From GCA-2720865 sp047630275 (GTDB lineage: Bacteria; Bdellovibrionota; Bacteriovoracia; Bacteriovoracales; Bacteriovoracaceae): a DNA stretch of 64,000 nt. The notes beneath the pieces were generated by a model that saw only the letters and a program-made list of their open reading frames with translations, was not told the origin of the DNA and ran no database searches. Of the stretch, positions 50,707 to 59,333 are shown one piece after another. Position 1 is the first letter of the stretch. Each line of letters starts with the position of its first letter. A program made the position numbers and the translations under genes. The stretch spans positions 1 to 64,000 of the forward strand of contig JBLHVN010000003.1 in assembly GCA_047630275.1 (NCBI GenBank). The letters run 5' to 3'.

Positions 50707-50910
50707 TTACAAAATATCTAGTTTTTTCAAACTGCCTTGTCCTTCCTCAAATTTCTTTTGAGACTTCTTTAAGAGGAGATAAGCATCAGAGTTATCAAGA
50801 CTCCCTTGATCATGGGAGCCAGTGGTTGCGACAAGGCCTTCATTAAACTCCACAGACTCAGTCCAATCAGGAGCACGTGGGCCTTCAAATGGTTTTATAT
50901 TAAGGGCCAT
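50707..50910 (-). CDS. Hypothetical protein, 67 aa
   Basis: A short soluble acidic protein with no recognised domain. The ATG is preceded 5 nt upstream by a TAAAAT box and by no ribosome-binding site. It sits between the Rieske gene (42 nt away) and a hairpin. Coding is plausible because the composition is normal and no other gene explains the gap, but evidence is thin. Confidence 0.5.
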   Translation of the reverse strand: MALNIKPFEGPRAPDWTESVEFNEGLVATTGSHDQGSLDNSDAYLLLKKSQKKFEEGQGSLKKLDIL

Positions 50911-50970
50911 AGGCTATTTTAGCATATTTCAATAATATCAAAAAATAGGAGTTATTTTAGTTAGTTAGAG

Positions 50971-50991
50971 GGCCGTTTTTAGAAAACGGCC
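50971..50991 (-). terminator. Hairpin after the C25 protease gene
   Basis: GGCCGTTTT and AAAACGGCC form a perfect 9-bp stem with a 3-base loop, 9 nt past the protease stop codon on the minus strand. The following tract is only moderately T-rich, so termination is probable rather than certain. Confidence 0.6.
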
Positions 50992-50999
50992 GGTAATTC

Positions 51000-52640
51000 T
51001 TAGAACCGAATGTTCATGCTTGGGTCACCAAAAAGATGATACCAAACAAGGTTCTCTTCTGCTGCTGCCCTATCATCATAATTAGCTAACAGATAAAGCT
51101 GACCTTTTAAAAGTGACTCCCCAAGACCCTTGACTCCCTCTGAGGCAATGGCCTGGTTAATCCCGCGGGCCATAACGGCAGGAGGATGCCAGGAAATATC
51201 AACAGAACCACCATAATAAGCGACAGCACCAATGGCCGATCCATTCTTAGTTTCGTTCATAAAACGCTCCCCAAGTCTTCCATCATAAGTGAATCTTCCA
51301 TTTTGGCAGGCCACATCAATAATAACAGGCTTAACAACACTAGGGCTAAGTTCTTTTATGTGGCTTGTATTATAGTCCCCTCTGTTAACAGAAGACCAAG
51401 AAGTACCAGACCCATGACCTATATAAGAGAGCCAACTAGCTCCTGTGTTTAAGGCCTTATTGATATTTCTTGAATTTGAATTCGAAGCTTCTTGAAAGAA
51501 AAAGCTCGTCTTTGTTTTAAAAACATCAACAAACTCTTTTGCAAAGCCTTCCATATACTCAACGTCTGTCGGGTCAGATCCTTCGTCACTTGCAATTCCC
51601 ACAAAGTGGTTAGTTCCTGAAGCATCTGAATAACTTCTCTGATCGTATTCTTTAATCTTCATTAATTGATTCTTAACATCAGCGGCTGTATTGGCGACTA
51701 TTCTTCCGTAATAAACATCGGGTATAAGATCATCACTCCCACCCATGGTAAAATACTTAAGGTCACTTGGTGTTTGAGCGTCACTTGAAGTCTCTACATA
51801 CTCGGTGGGCATAGAGTCCTCATGCCCCACTAAAAGAGCAAAGTGATAACCATTTCTTTTATATTCTTCATGAAAAAAAGTCTTTAATTTCGCTGACGTT
51901 TTTCCAATTGTCTTAAGATCAACAACCTTAACTTTATAGCCTTGAGTTCTTTTATAGTCGGCCAATTCATTAGTGGCTTTAATTAAGTGAGAGGCCGAAA
52001 CGATAAGGTAGTTCTTTTCAGATTTTTTATCCCTCGGGAGAGCATCAATATTGAAAACTATATTCTTTTGAGAATTTGATCTTATAGAGAATTCAATCTC
52101 TGGGTAGACTTCGAAGAGTCCATTCTTATATTTACTAGGAGAAAGAGTTACTTTTGATAACTGAACACCTTTAAAGTCTCCTAGGTACTCTATCTTATAT
52201 AGTCCCCTTCCTTCTTCGTATTTAAGAATATCAATATTAGGGTTTAAATCTTTATCTTTAGCACAACGACAAGGAAGCTCTTTAGCAGGTGCTGGCTTTA
52301 GACCCTTTACCGTAAAGGCCTTTCCTTTATCTAAAGTTACTTTAAAGTCTGAAGGAATACCTTTTACAATAAAACTATAATAAGGGAGTGCTGCTTTTGA
52401 GACTTCTTTAGTATTTTCTAATCCCTTGAAGCTTAAGCTTTGAAAGTCGTCCTTTATAATCCCATATGAATTATCGGATTCAGCTTCAAAAGAAGGAACC
52501 AAGAACTTTACTGAGACCCCATTAGACGTGAGGGTCTTTTTAACAACCTCTCCTGAATAGAGTTTTGTCTCTAAAAGCTGATAAGTCTTTGCTTGAACTT
52601 GAATAGACACAAACATCAATAGAACGATAAGTTGCTTCAT
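51000..52640 (-). CDS. Secreted C25 (gingipain-like) cysteine protease
   Basis: 546 aa with signal peptide MKQLIVLLMFVSIQVQA. A pro-region of about 190 residues is followed by YLIVSASHLIKATNELADYK, the usual start of the C25 domain. The catalytic pair is YIGHGSGT (His) and IIDVACQNGRF (Cys). It lacks the C-terminal Ig and sorting domains that Bacteroidetes gingipains use for type IX secretion and ends right after HLFGDPSMNIRF. Release would therefore follow Sec export by another route. Suits a proteolytic or predatory lifestyle. Confidence 0.85.
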   Translation of the reverse strand: MKQLIVLLMFVSIQVQAKTYQLLETKLYSGEVVKKTLTSNGVSVKFLVPSFEAESDNSYGIIKDDFQSLSFKGLENTKEVSKAALPYYSFIVKGIPSDFKVTLDKGKAFTVKGLKPAPAKELPCRCAKDKDLNPNIDILKYEEGRGLYKIEYLGDFKGVQLSKVTLSPSKYKNGLFEVYPEIEFSIRSNSQKNIVFNIDALPRDKKSEKNYLIVSASHLIKATNELADYKRTQGYKVKVVDLKTIGKTSAKLKTFFHEEYKRNGYHFALLVGHEDSMPTEYVETSSDAQTPSDLKYFTMGGSDDLIPDVYYGRIVANTAADVKNQLMKIKEYDQRSYSDASGTNHFVGIASDEGSDPTDVEYMEGFAKEFVDVFKTKTSFFFQEASNSNSRNINKALNTGASWLSYIGHGSGTSWSSVNRGDYNTSHIKELSPSVVKPVIIDVACQNGRFTYDGRLGERFMNETKNGSAIGAVAYYGGSVDISWHPPAVMARGINQAIASEGVKGLGESLLKGQLYLLANYDDRAAAEENLVWYHLFGDPSMNIRF

Positions 52641-52729
52641 AATTTCTCCGCAGAAATAGATAAGGTATGAAGGCTTAACGGAGAAAGAAGGGCCTGAGTA
52701 AAAAAGCAGCTATACTTAAAAGACCGAGA

Positions 52730-52765
52730 GGCAGATATTCCCTCTACTCTCGGGAAAATACTGCC
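52730..52765 (+). other. Strong 12-bp hairpin in the region upstream of phnD
   Basis: GGCAG/CTGCC, TATT/AATA and CCC/GGG stack with small bulges around a 9-base loop. A TATACT box (52711-52716) lies just upstream on the plus strand, so the hairpin could be the 5' end of the phnD transcript. The rest of the 296-bp gap (52641-52936) holds a CCGAG/CTCGG repeat at 52850-52865 and AT-rich DNA; I see no known riboswitch. Confidence 0.45.
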
Positions 52766-52936
52766 CCGCATAACATAAGCAAGGTTTTCGTCACGCGTCT
52801 AGTAATTGATATTTCATTCAATTAATGGCGATTTTTTATTATATATCCGAGTCACAAGCTCGGTATTTTATGTTACATTCCGCTCACAAAAATATTTAAA
52901 AGATGAACAGTTTTCATAACTTAAGGAGACCACCCC

Positions 52937-53842
52937 ATGTTTACAAGATTAGCAGCCACTCTTTTTATCGCCCTGACCTTAGTGTCTTGTGTGAAAGAAG
53001 ATAAATTAGGAACAAAAAACAACCCCATTAAACTTTATTTTACTCCTTCAGTTGATAGCGACACGATCTCTAGTAACTCAGTAGACTTCTTAAAGTTCCT
53101 TGAAAAAGAAACCGGTTATATCTTTAAGACTGGTATCCCAACAAATTATATTGCAGTTGTTGAAGCTTTTGGTTCTAAGAGAGCTGATATCGGTGTGATG
53201 AACTCTTTTGGTTATATTATGGCCAATGCTAAGTATGGCGCTACAGCTAAGCTTAGAGTAATTCGTTATGGACATGACTACTACCAAGGTCAAATCATCG
53301 CTCACGTTGATAGCAATATTAACTCTATCGCTGACCTAGATGGTAAGAAGTTTGCTTTCACTGATCCTTCTTCTACATCAGGATATATGTTTCCCCTTAA
53401 AATTATGAAAGACGCTAAGGTTACTCCTAGCAATACAATGTTCGCTATTAAGCACGACAATGTAGTGACTATGGTTTACCAAGGACAAGTTGATGCAGGC
53501 GCTACCTATTACTCTGCCCCTTCAGCAGAAGGAAAGATTAGAGATGCTCGCGCCAGAGTTAAGACTCAATTTCCTGACGTTGAAGATAAAGTTAAGATTG
53601 TTACTACAACTGAAAAGATCCCTAACGATCCTTTTGTTTTTAGAAAAGACCTTCCGGCTGAAGTAACTACTAAGTTCATCGCTGCCCTTAAAAAATATAT
53701 TGGCACCGAAGCTGGTAAAACAGTTTTCAAGAATATCTATTCTGTTGATGGAATTATTGAAACAAGCGACGCTGATTATGATGGGCTTAGGGCCATGATT
53801 AAGTCAGTAAATATCGATATCGAAAAACAACTTAAGAACTAG
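52937..53842 (+). CDS. phnD: Phosphonate/phosphite-type ABC transporter substrate-binding lipoprotein
   Basis: 301 aa. Signal MFTRLAATLFIALTLVSCVK has lipobox LVSC (Cys18). The mature part follows the PhnD/SsuA-like fold: FLKFLEKETGYIFKTGIPTN, FGSKRADIGVMNSFGYIMAN and FTDPSSTSGYMFPLKIMK. The serine-threonine loop is the usual oxyanion-binding site. AAGGAG precedes the ATG. It leads the phnD-phnC-phnE operon; ligand could be phosphite, phosphonate or phosphate. Confidence 0.9.
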   Translation: MFTRLAATLFIALTLVSCVKEDKLGTKNNPIKLYFTPSVDSDTISSNSVDFLKFLEKETGYIFKTGIPTNYIAVVEAFGSKRADIGVMNSFGYIMANAKYGATAKLRVIRYGHDYYQGQIIAHVDSNINSIADLDGKKFAFTDPSSTSGYMFPLKIMKDAKVTPSNTMFAIKHDNVVTMVYQGQVDAGATYYSAPSAEGKIRDARARVKTQFPDVEDKVKIVTTTEKIPNDPFVFRKDLPAEVTTKFIAALKKYIGTEAGKTVFKNIYSVDGIIETSDADYDGLRAMIKSVNIDIEKQLKN

Positions 53843-53860
53843 AATTTAACAGGATAAATA

Positions 53861-54619
53861 ATGTTAGAGATAAAAGACCTACAAAAAGTTTACCCAAATG
53901 GAACTCATGCCCTAAAGGGTGTGAGCTTCAACGTTACTAAAGGTGAGTTCCTAGTCATCATTGGTCTATCAGGATCAGGGAAGTCAACTCTCCTTCGTTG
54001 CGTGAACAGGCTTCACGAACCAACATCAGGAAGCATTGTCTTCGAAGGTGAAGAGACAACCAATAAAAAAGGGAAAGAGCTAAGATCTCTCCGCGCTAGA
54101 ATCGGAATGATCTTCCAACATTTCAATCTAATCCCTAGGGCCACTGTTATGACTAATGTTCTTTCAGGAACACTTTCTCGTACAGGAATCTTCGCCTCTA
54201 TTATGGGTAATTACTCTGCTGAAGATAAAGAGAAAGCTAAAAAGTATATTGGGATTGTAGGCCTAACTGGTAAAGAAAATGCCAGAGCTGATAACCTCTC
54301 GGGTGGTCAGCAACAAAGAGTCGCTATTGCCCGCGCACTTATGCAAAACCCTAAGGTTCTCCTAGCAGATGAACCGGTTGCTTCACTTGATCCTGCTACA
54401 AGTCACTCTGTGATGAAGTATCTTAAAAAGGTTAACGAAGAACTCGGTGTCACAGTTATCTGCAACCTCCATTTTCTCTCATTGGTCCGTCAATATGCCG
54501 GTAGAGTTGTGGCGCTTAAAGATGGAAAACTAATTTACGAAGGCTCTCCCCTAGAAATTAATGAAGAATGGTTTCAGACAATTTATGGTGAAGACGCTGT
54601 TGAAGTAACGATTAATTAA
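53861..54619 (+). CDS. phnC: Phosphonate-type ABC transporter ATP-binding protein
   Basis: 252 aa. Walker A GLSGSGKST, Q-loop MIFQHFNLI, signature LSGGQQQRVAIARAL, Walker B VLLADEPVASLDP. The closest pattern is PhnC. It lies 18 nt behind phnD and 13 nt before phnE. Confidence 0.93.
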   Translation: MLEIKDLQKVYPNGTHALKGVSFNVTKGEFLVIIGLSGSGKSTLLRCVNRLHEPTSGSIVFEGEETTNKKGKELRSLRARIGMIFQHFNLIPRATVMTNVLSGTLSRTGIFASIMGNYSAEDKEKAKKYIGIVGLTGKENARADNLSGGQQQRVAIARALMQNPKVLLADEPVASLDPATSHSVMKYLKKVNEELGVTVICNLHFLSLVRQYAGRVVALKDGKLIYEGSPLEINEEWFQTIYGEDAVEVTIN

Positions 54620-54632
54620 GGAATAGATAGAA

Positions 54633-55700
54633 ATGGCAACACAAACTGAGAGATTACCTCACGAACCAACAAATATGCAGATTGTGCGAAAGACTGCCCA
54701 GGCCTTCAGCCTCGATGTTTTTCTCATGGCCTACGTCATACTCGTAACTCATAAGATCATCTATGAAAAAATAATCCTAGGTCTTCGCTACCCTGATTTT
54801 TCATGGAATCAACCAATGACTGCTTTAGGCATTGGCTTTCTAGTGGCAGTGGCTTTATTTTTCACGAAGCTTTCAATCGGAAAGGCAGTATTTGGTCTTT
54901 ACGAAGAAGATCCAGAAAAAACAGTTTTAAAGCAACCTTATACTTTATTGGGATATGTCATCCTTATACTAACAATTATTGCAGGGATCTTTATTTCTCA
55001 GATCAGTATAAGAGAATTCCTTTCAGAATCAGGACTTAATGGAGCAAGAAGAATCTTCACAGCTCTCTTTCATCCAAACCTTGATATCTTTGAGCCAGCG
55101 CTTTTTGCTGCCATTGAGACCATTTATATGGCCTTTATTGCAACCATTGCTGCTCTCCCTATTGCCTTTATCCTAGGCTTCTTTGCTGCAAGAAACCTAA
55201 TGGCCGATTCAAGATTCTTCTTTAGCATCTATGTTCTTATTAGATTTTGCTTAAACATGACTCGTTCAATTGAGCCTCTTGTTTGGGCGATTATCTTCTC
55301 TGTATGGGTTGGAATTGGACCTTTCGCTGGGATGCTTGCCCTTAGCTTGCACTCAGTATCGTCTCTAGCAAAGCTCTACTCAGAACAAATTGAAAACATC
55401 TCAGATGGACCAATCGAAGCGATTAAAGCAACAGGCGCTCATCCAATCCAAGTGGTTTGGTACGGGGTTGTTCCTCAGATCATTCTTCCATACCTATCTT
55501 TTACAATTTACCGTTGGGACATCAACGTAAGAATGGCCACAGTTATTGGTCTTGTTGGTGGCGGTGGTATTGGTACTATGCTTATGCAATACCAAGGACT
55601 CGCTAAGTGGAATGAAGTAGGACTTTTAGTTCTCGTTATTGCAGCTATTGTTTGGGTAATGGATTATAGCTCTTCAAAGATTCGTGAGGCTATTAAGTAG
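54633..55700 (+). CDS. phnE: Phosphonate-type ABC transporter permease
   Basis: 355 aa, about 90 longer than ordinary PhnE because of an N-terminal extension with two or three extra membrane helices (residues 25-120). The transport domain begins near SGLNGARRIFTALFHPNLDI. The coupling motif region AIKATGAHPIQVVWYGVVPQ and GLVGGGGIGTML are typical PhnE. AAGGAA precedes the ATG. Confidence 0.92.
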   Translation: MATQTERLPHEPTNMQIVRKTAQAFSLDVFLMAYVILVTHKIIYEKIILGLRYPDFSWNQPMTALGIGFLVAVALFFTKLSIGKAVFGLYEEDPEKTVLKQPYTLLGYVILILTIIAGIFISQISIREFLSESGLNGARRIFTALFHPNLDIFEPALFAAIETIYMAFIATIAALPIAFILGFFAARNLMADSRFFFSIYVLIRFCLNMTRSIEPLVWAIIFSVWVGIGPFAGMLALSLHSVSSLAKLYSEQIENISDGPIEAIKATGAHPIQVVWYGVVPQIILPYLSFTIYRWDINVRMATVIGLVGGGGIGTMLMQYQGLAKWNEVGLLVLVIAAIVWVMDYSSSKIREAIK

Positions 55701-55740
55701 CCTTCAAAATTCTTAAGAGCTGAGTAAACAAAGGATTGTT

Positions 55741-57783
55741 ATGAAGTTAGGAAATTATGTAGAAGGTTCTTGGAAAGAGGGCCTTGGCTCATTTGCCCCC
55801 CTCTATGATGCTTCGACAGGCGATGTAATTGCTGAAGCATCAACAGAAGGAATAGATTTTGGATCCATGCTTAACTATGCTAGGAGCACTGGATCCCCTG
55901 CCCTAGCTAAATTAACTTTTCATGAAAGGGCCAGGATGCTTAAGGCACTGGCACTACATCTCAATTCTAAGAAAGAAGAATTCTATAAGATTTCGTTTAA
56001 GTCAGGAGCTACTAAAGTAGACTCTTGGATTGATATTGAAGGTGGCTTTGGAAACCTTTTTACTTATTCCAGTATCGGTCGCCGCCAGATGCCAAATACT
56101 CCTCACTATGTAGACGGGCAATACGTCCCCCTTTCAAAAAACGGAAGCTTTGGCGGTCATCATATCTATGTCCCTAAAGAAGGGGTAGCAATTCATATCA
56201 ATGCCTTTAACTTTCCAGTATGGGGTATGTTAGAGAAGATTGCTGTAAATTTATTGGCCGGAGTTCCGGCAGTGGTAAAACCTGCTAGCCTAACAAGTTA
56301 CCTAACTGAAGCAGTTGTAAGAGAGATCATTGCTTCTAATATTCTCCCTAAAGGGGCCCTTCAACTAATATGTGGCTCCGCAAGGGGAATCCTCGATCAT
56401 GTTACCTCGCAGGATGTTGTTACCTTTACAGGATCTGCTGTAACAGGAAAGATGCTTAAATCTCATAAAAATATCGTTGACCTCGCCGTCCCATTTAATA
56501 TGGAAGCTGATTCACTTAACTGTTCTATCTTAGGAGTTGACGCCGTTCCTGGAACTGAAGAATTTAATATCTTTATAAAAGAAGTCTCTAAAGAGATGAC
56601 TGTTAAAGCGGGACAGAAGTGTACGGCCATAAGAAGAATCATTGTTCCAGAAGGAATGATAGGTGAAGTTCATACTGCACTTCAAGAGCGCTTTAAGAAA
56701 TTAACCATCGGAAACCCAAGCACTGATGATGTTAGGATGGGGCCTCTTGCAGGTAAGACCCAACAAAAAGAAGTCCTTGAGAGGATTGAAGAACTCTCTA
56801 AATGTTGTGATGTTTTAATTGATGGAAGAGAAAACCTAAGTTTAGTTAGTGGGGATATTGATAAAGGTTCTTTTTTAGGTCCTACCCTTTTAATGTGCCC
56901 AAGCCCATTGACCTCTAATATTGTCCATGAAACTGAAGCCTTCGGCCCAGTTAGTACAATCATGGGTTACAAGTCCACGGCCGAAGCGATAGAACTTGCT
57001 AAGAAAGGTCAAGGTTCTCTAGTTGGATCTATTGTTACTAGTGATGACGATATTGCCACGCAAATGGTTTTATCAATGGCCTCTCATCACGGCAGAATGC
57101 TAGTTCTTAATAAGGACTCGGCTAAAGAGTCTACAGGTCACGGATCTCCCATGCCTCAATTATGTCATGGTGGACCAGGACGAGCTGGTGGCGGAGAAGA
57201 AATGGGTGGAATGCGTGGTGTTTTCCATTATATGCAAAGAACAGCCATTCAAGGACATCCTACAACCCTTTCAAAGATCACAGGGGTCTACCAACCAGGG
57301 GCAGCTCAGCCAGAAGATACTGTTCACCCCTTTAGAAAGTATTTTGAAGAATTAAATATTGGAGATACCTTAGTTTCAAAGACTAGGGACATCACCAAAG
57401 AAGTCATCGATCAGTTTGCTGATCTAAGCGGCGATCATTTTTATGCCCATAAAGCGGATAGTGATTTTGAAGGCACTCTCTTTGACTCTCAAGTGGCCCA
57501 TGGTTATTTTATCATCTCAGCGGCAGCAGGTCTCTTTGTAGACCCTCCTAAAGGTCCGGTCTTAGCGAACTATGGAATTGATGAACTTAGGTTTATCAAG
57601 CCTGTCTACGTTGGATCAACCATTAAGGTTCACCTCACGGTTAAAGAAAAGATTCAACAAGAGCCTAGAGAGGATGAAGTTCCAAGAGGTATTGTTAAAT
57701 TTCAAGTTGATGTGAGAGACGAAGAGAACGAATCAGTGGCCTTAGCCACTATCCTAACTCTTGTGGCCAATAAGCCAAGTTAA
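55741..57783 (+). CDS. paaZ: Bifunctional aldehyde dehydrogenase/enoyl-CoA hydratase (PaaZ)
   Basis: 680 aa, the family's normal length. Residues 1-520 are an aldehyde dehydrogenase (VTFTGSAVTGKMLKSH, NMEADSLN, catalytic Cys in AGQKCTAIRR). Residues about 545-680 are a MaoC hot-dog domain with LSGDHFYAHKADSDF and VAHGYFIISAAAGLFVDPP, as in PaaZ, which opens the oxepin-CoA ring of phenylacetate breakdown and oxidises the resulting aldehyde. No other paa gene is in the window. It follows phnE by 40 nt and may be in its transcript. Confidence 0.92.
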   Translation: MKLGNYVEGSWKEGLGSFAPLYDASTGDVIAEASTEGIDFGSMLNYARSTGSPALAKLTFHERARMLKALALHLNSKKEEFYKISFKSGATKVDSWIDIEGGFGNLFTYSSIGRRQMPNTPHYVDGQYVPLSKNGSFGGHHIYVPKEGVAIHINAFNFPVWGMLEKIAVNLLAGVPAVVKPASLTSYLTEAVVREIIASNILPKGALQLICGSARGILDHVTSQDVVTFTGSAVTGKMLKSHKNIVDLAVPFNMEADSLNCSILGVDAVPGTEEFNIFIKEVSKEMTVKAGQKCTAIRRIIVPEGMIGEVHTALQERFKKLTIGNPSTDDVRMGPLAGKTQQKEVLERIEELSKCCDVLIDGRENLSLVSGDIDKGSFLGPTLLMCPSPLTSNIVHETEAFGPVSTIMGYKSTAEAIELAKKGQGSLVGSIVTSDDDIATQMVLSMASHHGRMLVLNKDSAKESTGHGSPMPQLCHGGPGRAGGGEEMGGMRGVFHYMQRTAIQGHPTTLSKITGVYQPGAAQPEDTVHPFRKYFEELNIGDTLVSKTRDITKEVIDQFADLSGDHFYAHKADSDFEGTLFDSQVAHGYFIISAAAGLFVDPPKGPVLANYGIDELRFIKPVYVGSTIKVHLTVKEKIQQEPREDEVPRGIVKFQVDVRDEENESVALATILTLVANKPS

Positions 57784-58295
57784 AGACAATTTTTATTAAG
57801 CTCTGGGTAGGAAACTACCCAAGACTTTTTAATTCGAAAGGACTTTCTAATTTCGCAGACATTTTTTTTCTTATCTTCTTTAAATCTATCTTCATAGTAT
57901 TCCCACAAAACTTCATCAAAAGACCTGATATTGATAAGGGCCACTTTCTCCGTGATCCATGTCTCTAAGTTTTTATTAAAATAGTCGTGTAGGTCTTGGG
58001 TTCCTTCTACGCAAAAATCTTTTAGTTGATTGGTGATCTCTTTTTCTTGATCAGAATTCGCCATATCCTTGACGACAACAGAGGGAAAATGCCCTGTTCC
58101 TTCAGTCTTAGGAAACAGAATTAAGTTACCATGTTTGGTTTTAACCTTTCCTCCCACCTTGGCCTTCCCTGACTTCGATAAAGAACACCAGATCTTAAAA
58201 GAGGGGCCTAAATAAATCGCCCTATCATCTGTTAATGCATAATCATCTGAAGCAAAAGAATGCAGTGAAATAAAGAAAATTAAAAACTTATACAT
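57780..58295 (-). CDS. Secreted protein, 171 aa
   Basis: Signal peptide MYKFLIFFISLHSFASDD. The rest is mixed, with four cysteines (WCS, FCV, VCE, NC). No recognised family. A TAGAAT box (58302-58307) lies exactly 6 nt before the ATG with no ribosome-binding site, suggesting a leaderless mRNA. Its stop overlaps the paaZ stop by 4 nt. Confidence 0.65.
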   Translation of the reverse strand: MYKFLIFFISLHSFASDDYALTDDRAIYLGPSFKIWCSLSKSGKAKVGGKVKTKHGNLILFPKTEGTGHFPSVVVKDMANSDQEKEITNQLKDFCVEGTQDLHDYFNKNLETWITEKVALINIRSFDEVLWEYYEDRFKEDKKKNVCEIRKSFRIKKSWVVSYPELNKNCL

Positions 58296-58301
58296 ACTGA
58301 T

Positions 58302-58307
58302 ATTCTA
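58302..58307 (-). promoter_or_regulatory. -10 box of a probable leaderless gene
   Basis: TAGAAT on the minus strand, 6 nt from the ATG at 58295. Confidence 0.45.
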
Positions 58308-58362
58308 GCCATAACTAACCAATATTGTTTTCAAAGGCATTCTCTTCCCCTATTATATGGGC

Positions 58363-58932
58363 ATGGGACTACTCTATCCATTTCCAGCTACAGAAGAAGA
58401 AGTTGATCGAATTGATCAAACCGACACATCTATAACACTTAAGACCTATGGCCTCCCCATCATCTTCTGGGGCTATTTATCGGCCTTCTTAGTCGTTCTA
58501 GCTGCAATGGTCTTGGCCATTAAAGCTCCCTTGCTCACGATGCTTATGAGCGAAGATCAAATCAATAGAGTTATAGCTTATATAGTCTTGGCCACCTTGA
58601 TCGTCATACCTGTAGGGGCCTTGATGGCCTTTTTCTATGAGAAATGGATAATAAAAAGCTCAACTACTTTAATCGTTCAACACCGAGTCTTCTTTCTTCC
58701 TGTCTACAAAAGAACTTACCAATTAGATTCAAAGACTCCCTTTATTGTTGATCATTTTCTAGATTCTCCCAATATTGCAAAGATTGAAAAAGACCCTAAG
58801 ATGCGGGCTTTTGAGAACCAAGGACATTTCCTTCTTCGCGCCCATTTAGAGAATAAGAAGTTTATTGACCTTGACCGACACTCTAGAAAAGCTGACCTTA
58901 TCAAGATCAAAGATCTACTTTCAAAGTATTAA
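58363..58932 (+). CDS. Membrane protein with PH-like/DUF-type domain, 189 aa
   Basis: Two membrane helices (about residues 28-50 and 66-90) followed by a cytoplasmic region in which KSSTTLIVQHRVFFLPVYKR recalls bacterial PH-type domains; no firm family. The ATG at 58363 is preferred over the one at 58357 because TATTAT (58351-58356) then lies 6 nt upstream, the spacing seen at other leaderless genes here. Confidence 0.65.
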   Translation: MGLLYPFPATEEEVDRIDQTDTSITLKTYGLPIIFWGYLSAFLVVLAAMVLAIKAPLLTMLMSEDQINRVIAYIVLATLIVIPVGALMAFFYEKWIIKSSTTLIVQHRVFFLPVYKRTYQLDSKTPFIVDHFLDSPNIAKIEKDPKMRAFENQGHFLLRAHLENKKFIDLDRHSRKADLIKIKDLLSKY

Positions 58933-58961
58933 GTTAAAGATAATTTTTTTAGGAGATATTC

Positions 58962-59333
58962 ATGGCCATTACTGGTGTTCGAAGTTTTCACTACTCAACC
59001 AATAAACTAGATCTTGCAAAAGAGTTTTATATTAAGGCCCTAGGATTTGAGTTAGATTATGAACAGCCAGGTTGGTGCGCTCTTACAATGAATGGAGTCC
59101 AAGTCGCCCTTCATCCGGAAGAAAATCCCATTCCAGAAGTTCCAAGAGATTCTCATGGACCAATGGCTGGAGGTTGCCTAACTTTAAAGAGCGATAATAT
59201 TCCTGAAGACAAAGAAAGACTCGTCTCAATGGGGGCCAAGATATTAGGCGATAACGACGAGCCTTGGGGTCATATGTTAGTCTTTGAAGACCTTGATAAG
59301 AATGTTCTTATTCTTATGAACGCTAAGTATTAG
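58962..59333 (+). CDS. VOC (glyoxalase/bleomycin-resistance-fold) protein
   Basis: 123 aa, two beta-alpha-beta-beta-beta repeats. GVRSFHYSTNKLDLAKEFYI opens the first with a metal-ligand-like His; VQVALHPEE and GHMLVFEDLDKNVLILM close the two halves. AGGAG lies 8 nt before the ATG. Substrate unknown. It converges on the helicase gene with an 11-nt overlap. Confidence 0.82.
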   Translation: MAITGVRSFHYSTNKLDLAKEFYIKALGFELDYEQPGWCALTMNGVQVALHPEENPIPEVPRDSHGPMAGGCLTLKSDNIPEDKERLVSMGAKILGDNDEPWGHMLVFEDLDKNVLILMNAKY

